Assembly: GCF_005233875.1 (NCBI RefSeq)
Contig: NZ_SZPZ01000001.1
Span: forward strand, 806,001 to 870,000
DNA: 64,000 nt
Reading direction: 5' to 3'
DNA from: Kribbella jiaozuonensis
GTDB lineage: Bacteria; Actinomycetota; Actinomycetes; Propionibacteriales; Kribbellaceae
Shown: one piece after another, positions 17,994 through 26,965 of the stretch
Position numbering within the stretch: the first letter of the stretch is position 1
How the letters are laid out: each line of letters opens with the position of its first letter
Position numbers and translations under genes: made by a program
The notes under the pieces: generated by a model
The model's input: the letters and a program-made list of their open reading frames with translations, nothing else
Database searches by the model: none
What the model was told of the DNA's origin: nothing

Positions 17994-19145
17994 GATCAGG
18001 CCGTTCACCCAGCGGGTGGACGGGTCGGCGTCCAGGAGCAGGGCCTTGGCGAGGAGGGAGAGGGGGATGGCGAGGATTGCCCCCAGCGGGCCCAGGACCC
18101 AGCCCCAGAAGACCAGGGACAGGAACGTCAGGGTGGTCGACATACCGACCGCGTCGCCGACGATCTTGGGTTGGATGATCGACTGGAAGACGAAGTTGAT
18201 GACGCAGTACGCGATGATCACCCAGAGGAGGGTGGTCCAGCCGCTGTCGAGCAGGCCGAGCAGCGCCGGCGGGACGACGCCGATGATGAAGCCGATGTTC
18301 GGGATGTAGTTGGTGATGAACGCCAGCAGGCCCCACAGCCACGGCAGCGGGATGCTGAGCAGGTAGAGAACGCCGACGTCCACGACGGCAACGATCAGGC
18401 CGAAGATGGTGGAGACGACCAGGTACCGGGTGGTCCCGCGGGCGAAGCTGGTGAGGGCGCGGGCGATTCCGGGGCGGTGCTTCGCGGCCTCGGTCAGGCG
18501 CGCGGTGAAGCCGTTCGCGTCCATGCCCATGAAGAACAGCAGGATGATGATGAAGCCGAGGTCGGAGAACACTCCGAGCAGCTTGGTCAGCCAGGTCTGA
18601 AGGATCCCGAGCGCCTTGCCGAGGTCGAGCGCCTGCAGTACGCGCTGGATCTCCTGGTTTCCGATGCCGCGGTGCGCCAGCCAGACGCGTACGTCGTTGA
18701 TGAGCTGCCCGAAAGTGTCCTGGTACGTCGGAAGCAGCGTCGCGAGCCGGGCGAGCGAAAGGGCCAGGGCGGCGGCGAGGCCGAGCAGGAGAGAGATCAC
18801 CACGACGAGGGCGACCAGGGCGGCGATCCAGCTGCGGACGCCACGCCGGATCAGGAACCGTCGGAGCGGGCTGACCGCGATGGTGAGGATCAAGGCGAGG
18901 AACACCGGCCCGGCGATGCTCGAGAACCCGTGCAGCCCGCCGGCGGTGATGATCGCACCGGCGGTCCCCAACAGCACCACGACACCCCGCGGAAGCGACC
19001 ACGAGCCCGCTGTGCCGTCCTCCGGCGGCGGTTCGTGCGAGCCAGCAGCAACTTCCGCCTGCGGCGGTTGGGGGGAGAGGTCAGCCGCAGGTGGGCCGGC
19101 CGGCGAGGGGGCGGGTGGGGGTGGGGTGTCGGGGGAGTTGGGCAT
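17955..19145 (-). CDS. AI-2E-family transporter (membrane permease)
   Basis: A 396-residue membrane protein. A proline-rich, probably cytoplasmic N terminus of ~45 residues leads to two close helices (~50-90), a long soluble stretch (~130-190) and a C-terminal helix bundle with FITNYIPNIGFIIG and the family tail VFWGWVLGPLGAILAIPL. Members export or exchange small molecules or Na+; quorum-signal export is only one case. The gene overlaps the luciferase-like gene tail to tail by 39 bp and is not obviously part of the neighbouring regulon. Confidence 0.9.
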   Translation of the reverse strand: MPNSPDTPPPPAPSPAGPPAADLSPQPPQAEVAAGSHEPPPEDGTAGSWSLPRGVVVLLGTAGAIITAGGLHGFSSIAGPVFLALILTIAVSPLRRFLIRRGVRSWIAALVALVVVISLLLGLAAALALSLARLATLLPTYQDTFGQLINDVRVWLAHRGIGNQEIQRVLQALDLGKALGILQTWLTKLLGVFSDLGFIIILLFFMGMDANGFTARLTEAAKHRPGIARALTSFARGTTRYLVVSTIFGLIVAVVDVGVLYLLSIPLPWLWGLLAFITNYIPNIGFIIGVVPPALLGLLDSGWTTLLWVIIAYCVINFVFQSIIQPKIVGDAVGMSTTLTFLSLVFWGWVLGPLGAILAIPLSLLAKALLLDADPSTRWVNGLISSNDGPKGLDGS

Positions 19146-19434
19146 GGTGTCGCTCTCCTCCGCGTCGGACCAGGGGTTCGAACATGTCGGACATCCGGGC
19201 GGGCGGCATCACGCGTGTCGGAGGAGGCGGCAGCGGGCGTCGTACCTAAAGGGTGAGCCGGTCCCGCCGGTTGCGCAGACCCGGTCGACCACCGCCCACT
19301 CCCGGACAAGCCCCGGCCCGCGTCATCCGCCCTGGATGACCCCCCGAACCGGGCCGATCGGAAACCCCCGGGTTGAGGTGAGGCCCTCGGGACGGTTCCG
19401 GTCGTAGCCTGAGTCGGACAGATGGGGGTGGCGG

Positions 19435-20517
19435 ATGGACGTCCAGGTGGTGTTCTGGGGCGTCGTACTGGCGCGCTTCATACTGCCGTTCTTCATCCTA
19501 AAGTATCCGCTGCCGGCGATCATCGCCTGTCTGCTCTTGGACGGCGTGGACCAGACGATCTTCCAGCTCTTCGGCGTCGACCCGCCGAACTACCAGAGCT
19601 ACGACAAGGCGATGGACGTGTTCTACCTGTCGATCGCCTACCTCGCGAGCCTGCGCAACTGGACCAATCCGGCGGCGGTCAAGATCAGCAGGTTCCTGTT
19701 CTTCTACCGCCAGGTCGGCGTGGTGCTGTTCGAGTTGACCGGTCTGCGGTTCCTGCTGCTGGTGTTCCCGAACACGTTCGAGTACTTCTTCATCGCGTAC
19801 GAGGGTGTGCGCGCCCGGCGGAACCCGAACCGCTACGGGTTCCGGTTCTGGGTCAAGGTCGCGGCCGGGATCTGGATCTTCATCAAGCTGCCGCAGGAGA
19901 CGTGGATCCACATCCTGAAGCTGGATCTCACCGACACGATCCGCGACGTGCCGTGGTTCCTCCCCGCGCTGATCGTGGCGCTGCTGGCACTCGCGGCGGT
20001 CGTCTGGTTCGTCGTACGGCCGCGGCTCCGGCCGCCCGACTGGACGTTGCGGCTGAGCGCCGACCCGCTGCCCGAGGAGATGGACGAGGCGAGCGAGCGG
20101 ATGGCGTACCGCGCGGCGCACAACCGGGTGTTCGACTGGGCGTCGTTCGAGAAGATCGTGCTGATCGGGCTGACCAGCGTGATCTACGGGCGGGTGCTGC
20201 CCGGCGTGGAGACCAGCGACCTCAGGCTCTTCCTGGGTATCGCGTTCTTCGTCGTACTGAACTCCGCGATCGGGCTGTGGAGCGCGCGGCGCGGGTACGG
20301 GTGGGACTCGGCGACGTTCTCGTTCGTCGTCCTGCTGGTGATCAACATCGCGCTGGTCTTCATTGCGGACCTGCTGCTGACGCGGGGGAACGGAGATCTG
20401 TCGCTGCCGGACACGCTGTTCTTCGTCTTCCTGGTGACCACGCTGACGATGCTCTACGACCGCTACCACCCGGTCAGTGAGTACCGCGCCACTGCGGCGA
20501 CCAAGGCCGCGAGCTGA
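19435..20517 (+). CDS. Multi-pass membrane protein of unknown function
   Basis: A 360-residue protein with about eight hydrophobic segments (for example residues 4-35, 85-125, 175-195, 255-330). A soluble loop of ~45 residues (RPPDWTLRLSADPLPEEMDEASERM, given in part as LSADPLPEEMDEASERM) precedes a helix pair. Aromatic-rich YFFIAYEGVRARRNPNRYGFR stands near residue 118. I recognise no transporter or enzyme signature. The 288-bp spacer before it holds no other gene. The stop is 11 bp before the next gene, also a membrane protein, so the two probably form an operon. Confidence 0.8.
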   Translation: MDVQVVFWGVVLARFILPFFILKYPLPAIIACLLLDGVDQTIFQLFGVDPPNYQSYDKAMDVFYLSIAYLASLRNWTNPAAVKISRFLFFYRQVGVVLFELTGLRFLLLVFPNTFEYFFIAYEGVRARRNPNRYGFRFWVKVAAGIWIFIKLPQETWIHILKLDLTDTIRDVPWFLPALIVALLALAAVVWFVVRPRLRPPDWTLRLSADPLPEEMDEASERMAYRAAHNRVFDWASFEKIVLIGLTSVIYGRVLPGVETSDLRLFLGIAFFVVLNSAIGLWSARRGYGWDSATFSFVVLLVINIALVFIADLLLTRGNGDLSLPDTLFFVFLVTTLTMLYDRYHPVSEYRATAATKAAS

Positions 20518-20528
20518 AGGAGAGCGCC

Positions 20529-20999
20529 ATGCCGGAGCCCGACGAAACCCCTGGCGGTACCCATCGACGGCCCGGCGAGGTCGAGGTGCCGGAGTGGCCG
20601 AGCCGCTGGGTCGGCTGGATCCTGTTCGCCGGCGTCATGATGATTGTGCTCGGCATGATCCACGCGTTCCAGGGCTTCGTCGCGATCTTCGACGACACCT
20701 ACTTCCTGGTCCGCCCACCCCGCCTGGCGATCCACCTCGCCTACGACAACTGGGGCTGGATCCACCTCGGCGTAGCCGTCTTCGTCCTGATCTCCGGCAT
20801 AGCCCTCCTCAACGGCCGCGTCTGGGGCCGGGTCGTCGGCGTGATCGTCGCCATCGCCAGCCTCATCCTCAACATGGCCTTCCTGTCCGCCTACCCCATC
20901 TGGTCCACCATCACCATCGCCATAGACGTCCTCATCATCTGGTCCCTGACAGTCCACGGCGACGAACTCCACCAAATGCTGAACAAGCCGAAGCCGTGA
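20529..20999 (+). CDS. DUF7144-family four-helix membrane protein
   Basis: A 156-residue actinobacterial membrane protein with four helices. Characteristic segments are WILFAGVMMIVLGMIHAFQG (helix 1), WGWIHLGVAVFVLISG (helix 2), and the final WSLTVHGDELHQ. A GGAGAG ribosome-binding site precedes ATG 20529. The function is unknown; such proteins often sit near other small membrane proteins. From about 20700 to the end, third codon positions are nearly all C, a sharp change from the start of the gene. Confidence 0.85.
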   Translation: MPEPDETPGGTHRRPGEVEVPEWPSRWVGWILFAGVMMIVLGMIHAFQGFVAIFDDTYFLVRPPRLAIHLAYDNWGWIHLGVAVFVLISGIALLNGRVWGRVVGVIVAIASLILNMAFLSAYPIWSTITIAIDVLIIWSLTVHGDELHQMLNKPKP

Positions 21000-21002
21000 T
21001 GC

Positions 21003-21875
21003 TCAGGCCTTGAGGCCGGACATGGCGATGGAGTCGGTGAGGTAGCGCTGGAGGAGGCCGAAGACCAGGAGGCTGGGGACGACTGTGATGGTGGCACCGG
21101 CCATGACCTGGTTGATGGGGACGGCTTGGGTTTGGAGGGTGGCGAGGCCGACGGTGAGGGTTTGCATCTTGCCGGACTGGCCGATGACCAGCGGCCAGAG
21201 GAAGTCGTTCCAGTGCCAGAGGAAGACGAAGATTCCCAGCGTCGCCAGCACCGGACGGATCAGCGGTACGACGATCATGGTGAAGATGCGCCACTCGGAC
21301 GCCCCGTCGATCTCCGCGGCTTCGAACAGTTCGTCGGGCAGCTGCATGATGAACTGCCGCATCAGGAACACCGCCTGCGAGTTCGCCAGCGTGGGAACGA
21401 TCAGCCCCCAGTAGCTGTCCACCCAGTCGAGCCGTGAGACCAGGATGTACGACGGAATCAGCGTCGCCTGGAACGGGACCATCAGCGTCGCCAGGAACGC
21501 CCAGAACATGATCTCCCGCCCCGGGAACTTCTTCTTCGCGAACGCGTACCCCGCCATCGACGCGAACAGCAGCACGCAGACGACCGAGATCAGCGAGTAG
21601 AGCAGCGAGTTGACCGTCCACCGCGGGATGTCCGAGCTCGACAGCACCCGCGAGAAGTTCTGCAGCGTGAAGTTCGACGGATTCAGCGCATCCGGAAACG
21701 TCCGCCCGCTCGGCGGCGCGAACGCGACCAGCACCATCGCCGCGAACGGCACGACCGTCACGATCGCGGTGAGCGTCAGTAACGTCGGCAGTGTCAAGCG
21801 GGCCGCCGTACGCCGTCCGACCGCCTTGGTCTCGCTGACAGCCCGCACCGGCGGGCGTTCGAGCACGTTGACCAT
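21003..21875 (-). CDS. Sugar ABC transporter permease (MalG-type, CUT1)
   Basis: A 290-residue inner-membrane subunit with six helices. The EAA loop that docks the ATPase is seen as ELFEAAEIDGASEWRIFTMIVVPL (in part EAAEIDGASEWRIF, ~residue 195). The start ATG 21875 overlaps the stop of the MalF-type gene by one base. It belongs to an operon with the other permease and a binding protein, controlled by the operator at 24207. No ATPase gene is present, as in many actinobacterial CUT1 systems that share a common MsiK-type ATPase. Confidence 0.92.
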   Translation of the reverse strand: MVNVLERPPVRAVSETKAVGRRTAARLTLPTLLTLTAIVTVVPFAAMVLVAFAPPSGRTFPDALNPSNFTLQNFSRVLSSSDIPRWTVNSLLYSLISVVCVLLFASMAGYAFAKKKFPGREIMFWAFLATLMVPFQATLIPSYILVSRLDWVDSYWGLIVPTLANSQAVFLMRQFIMQLPDELFEAAEIDGASEWRIFTMIVVPLIRPVLATLGIFVFLWHWNDFLWPLVIGQSGKMQTLTVGLATLQTQAVPINQVMAGATITVVPSLLVFGLLQRYLTDSIAMSGLKA

Positions 21876-22897
21876 CAGTCGTCCCTCCCGACGAGCCGGC
21901 GCTGTACGAGCGAGACGATCAGCACGATCAGGAACAGCACCAGACCGATCGCGCTGGCGTAACCGAAGTCGAAGAACTTGAAACCGCTGTCGTACAGGAA
22001 GTACACGAGCGAGTAGCTGGACCGCACCGGCCCGCCGCCGGTCATCACGTACATCGCGTCGAAGACCTGGAACGACCCGATCGTCTCGATCACCAGCACG
22101 AAGAACAGCACCGGACGCAGCTGCGGGAGCGTCACGTACCGGAACCGTTGCCACGTCCCGGCGCCGTCGATCATCGCCGCCTCGAGGTACGACTTCGGCA
22201 CCGCCTGCAGGCCCGCGAGCAGGATGAGCATCGAGTACCCGAAGCCCTTCCAGGCCGAGGTGACCGCGATCGACGGGAGCACCGTGCTGGACTGGCTGAG
22301 GAAGTCGATCGGGCCGATGCTGACCAGCCCGAGTACAGCGTTCAGCAGGCCGTCCTGGGCGTCGTAGATCCATTTCCAGATGACCGCGGCGAGCACGATG
22401 CTGGTCACGTACGGGAGGAAGAAGACGCCCCGGAAGAACCCGCGCTTCCACACCACTTGATGGAGCAGTACTGCGGTACCGAGCGAGAGCAGGACCGTCA
22501 GCGGTACGAAGATCACCGTGTAGGTGACGGTGACGAGCAGCGCCTCGTGGAACACCTTGTCCGACAACAACCGCGTGTAGTTGTCGAGGGCAATGAAATC
22601 CCACTTGCCGCTGATCCGGTAGTCGGTCAAGGACAGCAGGAACGCGCCGATCGCCGGCAGGAACCGGAACACCAAGAACAGCAGCAGCATCGGCGCAACA
22701 AACAGCAGCCCCACCCATGGTCGCCGGCGCGGTCCGCCTCGCCCTGCGGGCGAGGTGGACCGCGAAAAGGCGGAGTGGAGGCGTGAGCCGAAGCTGCGGG
22801 GGTCGGGGGAGGTATCGCCGGCGGCGTCCGACTGCACCGGCTGACCGGGCACGGATCCCGCCCGACCCGTGCCCGGCACCTGGCGTGCCTCCGTCAA
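21875..22897 (-). CDS. Sugar ABC transporter permease (MalF-type, CUT1)
   Basis: A 340-residue membrane subunit with a disordered ~45-residue N-terminal extension rich in Ser/Pro/Gly, then six or more helices starting at WVGLLFVAPMLLLFLVFRF. The EAA motif is in SYLEAAMIDGAGTWQRF (~residue 232). Its start overlaps the binding-protein stop by 4 bp and its stop overlaps the MalG-type start by 1 bp, so all three are coupled. Confidence 0.92.
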   Translation of the reverse strand: MTEARQVPGTGRAGSVPGQPVQSDAAGDTSPDPRSFGSRLHSAFSRSTSPAGRGGPRRRPWVGLLFVAPMLLLFLVFRFLPAIGAFLLSLTDYRISGKWDFIALDNYTRLLSDKVFHEALLVTVTYTVIFVPLTVLLSLGTAVLLHQVVWKRGFFRGVFFLPYVTSIVLAAVIWKWIYDAQDGLLNAVLGLVSIGPIDFLSQSSTVLPSIAVTSAWKGFGYSMLILLAGLQAVPKSYLEAAMIDGAGTWQRFRYVTLPQLRPVLFFVLVIETIGSFQVFDAMYVMTGGGPVRSSYSLVYFLYDSGFKFFDFGYASAIGLVLFLIVLIVSLVQRRLVGRDD

Positions 22898-24159
22898 CGT
22901 TGTCTCGACAGGAGGTCGTTGGCCTGCTTGGCGGCGTCGTCGAGGGCCTGCTGGGGCTGCTTCTTGCCGGTCAGCACGGCCTGGATCTCGGTGCTCAGCA
23001 TCGACATGATCTGTCGCGCCGACGGGTTCGCCTCACCCGGTACGGCGTACTGCAGCGCGTCGTGGAACTTCGCCACGGTCGCGTCCGTCGACTCGGACTT
23101 GGCGTCGTTGCGCGGCGAGTAGAACCCGGACGCCTTGCTCAGCCCGTCCAGCTGCGCCGACTGCTCCATGAACGACAGGAACTTCTTCGACGCGTCGACG
23201 TTGTCCGATGCCGCGTTCAGCACCAGACCACCCGGGATCCCGTACCCGACCTGCTTCTTGCCGGTCAGCGGCGAGCCGATCTCGACGTTCCCCGCGCCCC
23301 AGGTCTTCGTGACCGTCGCCACGTCGGCCGGCACGCTGGTCATCGCCATCGCGACCTGACCCTTGCCGAACGGCGAGTCGGCGACCACGTTGCCCGCGGT
23401 GAGCGCGGTCTTCGGGATCGCGCCCTGGTCCCACAGCGACTTCAGGAACGTCAGCGCCTCCAGCCCCGGAGCCTGGTTGAACGTCACCGACTTGCCGTCG
23501 TCGGCGAACACCTTCCCGCCCGCCTGCCACAGCAGCGGGTAGAAGTTCAGGTTCAGCGTCGCCTCCGGCGAGGCCGAGTAGTCCAGCGTGGAGAACCCGG
23601 CCGCCTTCAGTTTCGGCGCGGCCGCCTTGATCTCGTCCCAGGTCTCCGGCGGCTTCGCGATCCCGGCCTTGGTCAGGACGGTCTTGTTGTACATCGTCGT
23701 CGTGACCGTGTGATAGATCGGTACGCCGTACACCTTGCCCTCGACCGTCAGGCCGGGGACCGCGGCCGGCAGGAACTTGTCCTTCTCCGGCTCGACCACG
23801 TCGTCGACCGGCTCCAGCGAGCCGCTCTTCACGTACTGCGGGATCTGGTCCGGGATCATCAGCAGCACGTCCGGGCCCTTCTTGCCCGAGAACGCGGCCG
23901 CGACCTTCTCCTCCCGGTTCGCCCACGGCTGCGCCTCGATCTTCAGGTCGATCCCGGAGTTCGCCGCCTCGAAGTCGGTCTCGACCTTCTTCCAGTAGGT
24001 GTCGCTGGCCGCCTGGTCGGCGATCACCGGGTACATCCAGAGCGTGACGCTCTTCTTCGAGTCCGAGGAGCCCGAGTCGCCTCCGCCGCAGGAACTGAGC
24101 GCGGCGGCGAGAACGAGCGCCGTGAGTGGTGCCGCGATGCGGCGGACGGTCGATTTCAT
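22894..24159 (-). CDS. Extracellular solute-binding lipoprotein (family 1, sugar ABC importer)
   Basis: A 421-residue binding protein. The lipobox LSSC (Cys ~24) after a hydrophobic signal predicts a membrane-anchored lipoprotein. Typical family-1 features are SVTLWMYPVIADQ, FEAANSGIDLKIEAQPW, LMIPDQIPQYVKSG and GVPIYHTVTTTMYNK. The ligand cannot be named; a disaccharide, oligosaccharide or sugar-acid conjugate is likely. The gene is first in its operon and lies just downstream of the 24207 operator, linking import with the aldolase and epimerase at 15-17 kb. Confidence 0.93.
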   Translation of the reverse strand: MKSTVRRIAAPLTALVLAAALSSCGGGDSGSSDSKKSVTLWMYPVIADQAASDTYWKKVETDFEAANSGIDLKIEAQPWANREEKVAAAFSGKKGPDVLLMIPDQIPQYVKSGSLEPVDDVVEPEKDKFLPAAVPGLTVEGKVYGVPIYHTVTTTMYNKTVLTKAGIAKPPETWDEIKAAAPKLKAAGFSTLDYSASPEATLNLNFYPLLWQAGGKVFADDGKSVTFNQAPGLEALTFLKSLWDQGAIPKTALTAGNVVADSPFGKGQVAMAMTSVPADVATVTKTWGAGNVEIGSPLTGKKQVGYGIPGGLVLNAASDNVDASKKFLSFMEQSAQLDGLSKASGFYSPRNDAKSESTDATVAKFHDALQYAVPGEANPSARQIMSMLSTEIQAVLTGKKQPQQALDDAAKQANDLLSRQR

Positions 24160-24206
24160 CGCACCCCCAGGGTGTCCGGAAGTCAGGGCCGGAAGTAGTT
24201 GCGGCG

Positions 24207-24228
24207 AATAACGGTCAGGACCGAAAGT
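24207..24228. promoter_or_regulatory. Regulon operator, copy 3 (upstream of the ABC importer)
   Basis: AACGGTC and GACCGAAA form the same inverted repeat as at 16965 with a GT/AG-type centre (AG). It is 48 bp before the binding-protein start. The outer A/T arms agree with the other copies, which argues against chance. Confidence 0.75.
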
Positions 24229-24249
24229 AGCCGGGGTGAAATTCTGCTG

Positions 24250-26274
24250 TCAACGGCTGATATCAATCCGGAACAGCTCGGAACCGCTCGTCATCAGCAG
24301 TTGGTGGTCTCCCCGGACCCCGAGCCGCCGGTGCGCGTGCTCGACGAACAGCGTCGGGACGGCCTTCTTCCCGGGCTCGATCCGGTAGATCTTGTTCAGG
24401 TCGATGCTCACGTACACCGCCTCCCGCGTGGACACGATGTCCCCGCTCGAGGTCGTCGTACCGAGCGTGAAGGACTTCTTCAGCTTGCCGCTGTCCGGGG
24501 CCACCGCGAACACCGTCTTGCCGGCCACGCCCCAGAGCAGCCCGTCCGGCCCGATCGTGACCGACGAGACCGTCGCCGCGCCCGGCACCGGCACGGTTTC
24601 CCAGAGCTTCTTCTTCTTGGCCACGTCCCACGCGAATACTGTGCCCGCTTCCCGGGTCGGCGGTGTGGTGGTCAGCCCGCCGGCGATCGACGTGCCGCCG
24701 TACACGATGCCGCAGTCGGCGGTCAGCCCGAAGACCGACTCGTCCTGGACGACGTTGCGGTACTTCTCCGCCGTACCGGTCTTCGGGTCGTAGATGACCA
24801 GCGCGCCGCCGAGCCGGTCGCCGTCCGGGACGGTGCCGACCGCGATCTTGCCGTTCACCTCGGCCAGCGCGCGGGCGCGGGTCTGGAACAGGTCCGGCTT
24901 CAGGTTGAGCGCCTGGACCGGGTTGTCCGGCGTACCGGGCGGTCCGGGGGAGTACTCCGGACTGCTCCACGGCTTCGACGTGTCATATGAGTAGAGGCGG
25001 GCCTCCGGATAGGCGCCGACCCAGACCTTGCCGTCGGAGCCCTCCATCAGCGCCTCGACCTGGGAGAACCGGTTGAACGTCGCCGCGCCGGTGTCCGGGT
25101 TGACGACCGACACGCCGCCGTTGAGGAAGCCGCCGGCGTAGATGTTGTTGCTACCGCCGGCGACGGACAGGATCTCGATCGGCTCCCGCCGTACCTTGGT
25201 CTGGAAGATCTCGGACTTGCCGGTCTGCGGGTTGTACCGGAACTCCTCGCCGCGCCACAGCGTGCCGACGACGCTGGTCCCCGGGTAGTCCGGCAGGTTC
25301 AGGTCGGCGTACCCGATCGAGCGGGCGTTCTGGATCCGGCCGGTGAAGGTCAGGCCGGTCCCGGTCAGGGTCTTGGTGGCCGGGTCGTACTTCTTCAGCT
25401 CACTCGCCTGGATCATGTACAGCGAACCGTCCGCGCCGATCGGCGAGATGTCGAGACCGTGCTCGTTCGCGATCTCGTCGACCCAGGTCCGCGACGCGAT
25501 GTCCCAGACGTACATCGGGCCGGGGAACGCCGTGCTGACCCGGGTGTACACGCGACCACCGCGGACGTTGAGGTCGTAGACGACCTTGTCCTTCGGATCG
25601 CCCATCGTGGGCGGTGCCGGGATCTCGGTGACCGTGCCGCTGGCCACGTCGACCTCCTGGAAGTACGCGTCCGGTTCGGTGCCGGTGTAGAGCTTGCCGT
25701 TCGCGTAGTCGATGCTCTTCACGTACCCCTGGCCGGCCTTGATCGTGCCGTAGTCGCGTACGGCGCCGGTCGCGTGGTCGTAGCTGAACACGCGCCCGTG
25801 CGGGTACGTCCCGCCGTACACGTTGCCCTGCTCGTCGACGGTGATCCGCAGGATGAACGTCTCGGACGCCAGCGGCCGCCCCAGGTCCTCGGCGGTGGTC
25901 GCGCCAGGCTTCAACCGATAGAGATGGCCGTTGTTGTACGTGCCGGCGTAGATCGTGCCGTCCGGCGCGGCCGCGACCGCGTAGCTGCCGTCGGCGCCGG
26001 GCAGGGCCGCGGACAGCAGGCTCTCGCCGGTGGCCGGGTCGATGGCGTTCAGGTACGCCGGGCTGCCGCTGGACACGTTCCAGATCGCGGTCTTGCCGTT
26101 CGGGCCGGGCGCGACCGTACCGCCGATCAGCAGTACGTCGGACAGCGGAACGCCCAACGAGGTCAGGGTCGCCGTCGGCGGCTGATGACCTGCCTCGGCA
26201 GCGGGGGGAGTGGTCAGAGTCGTGACGAGTACGGCGGCGAGTGCCACCGCGATGAGCGAGCGGGCTGATCGCAT
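24250..26274 (-). CDS. Secreted beta-propeller protein (PQQ/SMP-30-like repeats)
   Basis: A 674-residue exported protein with a signal peptide (residues 1-28, ending near AAEAGHQ) and no lipobox. The rest is a run of ~40-residue blades with repeated G-x-IYAGTYNNGHLYRL, NVYGGTYPHGRVFSYD, KLYTGTEPDAYF, NIYAGGFLNGGVSVV and IVYGGTSIAGG motifs, pointing to one or two beta-propellers. Such folds bind or cleave polysaccharides or act as lactonase-like scaffolds; no catalytic set is clear. It has its own promoter and operator copy at 26296 and precedes the ABC importer operon, so it may capture or process that importer's substrate outside the cell. Confidence 0.82.
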   Translation of the reverse strand: MRSARSLIAVALAAVLVTTLTTPPAAEAGHQPPTATLTSLGVPLSDVLLIGGTVAPGPNGKTAIWNVSSGSPAYLNAIDPATGESLLSAALPGADGSYAVAAAPDGTIYAGTYNNGHLYRLKPGATTAEDLGRPLASETFILRITVDEQGNVYGGTYPHGRVFSYDHATGAVRDYGTIKAGQGYVKSIDYANGKLYTGTEPDAYFQEVDVASGTVTEIPAPPTMGDPKDKVVYDLNVRGGRVYTRVSTAFPGPMYVWDIASRTWVDEIANEHGLDISPIGADGSLYMIQASELKKYDPATKTLTGTGLTFTGRIQNARSIGYADLNLPDYPGTSVVGTLWRGEEFRYNPQTGKSEIFQTKVRREPIEILSVAGGSNNIYAGGFLNGGVSVVNPDTGAATFNRFSQVEALMEGSDGKVWVGAYPEARLYSYDTSKPWSSPEYSPGPPGTPDNPVQALNLKPDLFQTRARALAEVNGKIAVGTVPDGDRLGGALVIYDPKTGTAEKYRNVVQDESVFGLTADCGIVYGGTSIAGGLTTTPPTREAGTVFAWDVAKKKKLWETVPVPGAATVSSVTIGPDGLLWGVAGKTVFAVAPDSGKLKKSFTLGTTTSSGDIVSTREAVYVSIDLNKIYRIEPGKKAVPTLFVEHAHRRLGVRGDHQLLMTSGSELFRIDISR

Positions 26275-26295
26275 GCGATGCCTCCGGGGTGCCGT

Positions 26296-26317
26296 ATTTA
26301 CGGTCCTGTCCGAAAGT
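26296..26317. promoter_or_regulatory. Regulon operator, copy 4 (upstream of the beta-propeller gene)
   Basis: TTTACGGTC and GTCCGAAAG are the two halves around a CT centre. It overlaps the -10 region of the predicted promoter, 22 bp before the start codon, which fits a repressor site. Confidence 0.75.
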
Positions 26318-26344
26318 GAAGCTCTGACCGCAGCGCGAAGTCAA
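26315..26344 (-). promoter_or_regulatory. Putative promoter of the beta-propeller gene
   Basis: On the minus strand TTGACT (26344-26339) and TTCACT (26320-26315) are separated by 18 bp. The -10 overlaps the outer edge of operator copy 4. The predicted RNA start is about 35 bp before ATG 26274, with RBS GGAGG between them. Confidence 0.5.
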
Positions 26345-26401
26345 CGTTTCGGCACAATTTGCCACTACTGGCAGCAGCAGCTCCGGTTTCGGCCTCGGCC
26401 G

Positions 26402-26965
26402 TTAAGGCTGCGGGATCGCCGCGAGCAGGTTCTGCAGCTTCTCCCGGGTCGCGGCGAAGTAGCTGTTCTCGCGATGCAGCGCACGATGGAAGGCGGCCAG
26501 CTCCGCCGGCGAGATCGTGTTCGAGAACGTGCTGATCTCGGTCAGGTCGAGGCGCCGGTTGAACAGGTGCACGGTGTCCCGCCAGCGGTGCAGCAGCCCG
26601 ACCAGGTCGGCGTCCCGGTGGAGCCCCAGCGCGCCGGACACCAGCGCGAGATCGACCGCGGACACCACCAGCCGCGGGTACACCTGCCGACTCGTGGGTG
26701 CGTCAGGCGAGAACCGCTCGTCGTTGAGCAGCCGGGTGTTCTCCTGCAGTTCGTCCACCACAGCCCGCAGTACTTCGGTACGCCGCTCCGCCTCGGCCGT
26801 GAGCCGCTCGACGAAGATGCCGCTCAGCCCGGCGACCAGCGTGAGGGTGTTGACGGCCGGTTCCCAGCGCGAGTTCCCCGGCCAGAAGAACCAGATGATG
26901 CCGAGGACGAACGCCACCCCGAGCAGCCCGTACGTCACCACGGTGACGACGGTGCGCCGGGTCAT
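26402..26965 (-). CDS. Small membrane protein of unknown function
   Basis: A 187-residue protein with two hydrophobic segments at residues 7-27 and 37-50, then a cytoplasmic helical domain with ERLTAEAERRTEVLRAVVDELQ and a C-terminal stretch HRALHRENSYFAATREKLQNL that may be coiled coil. I recognise no family. Its start overlaps the stop of the EgtD-like gene by 4 bp, so it is co-translated with that methyltransferase and may work with it. Confidence 0.75.
   Translation of the reverse strand: MTRRTVVTVVTYGLLGVAFVLGIIWFFWPGNSRWEPAVNTLTLVAGLSGIFVERLTAEAERRTEVLRAVVDELQENTRLLNDERFSPDAPTSRQVYPRLVVSAVDLALVSGALGLHRDADLVGLLHRWRDTVHLFNRRLDLTEISTFSNTISPAELAAFHRALHRENSYFAATREKLQNLLAAIPQP

Noticed and set aside
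22717..24198. A 493-codon plus-strand frame opposite the binding-protein gene
   Set aside because: The minus strand encodes a lipoprotein with a lipobox and ABC context; this frame is its complement.
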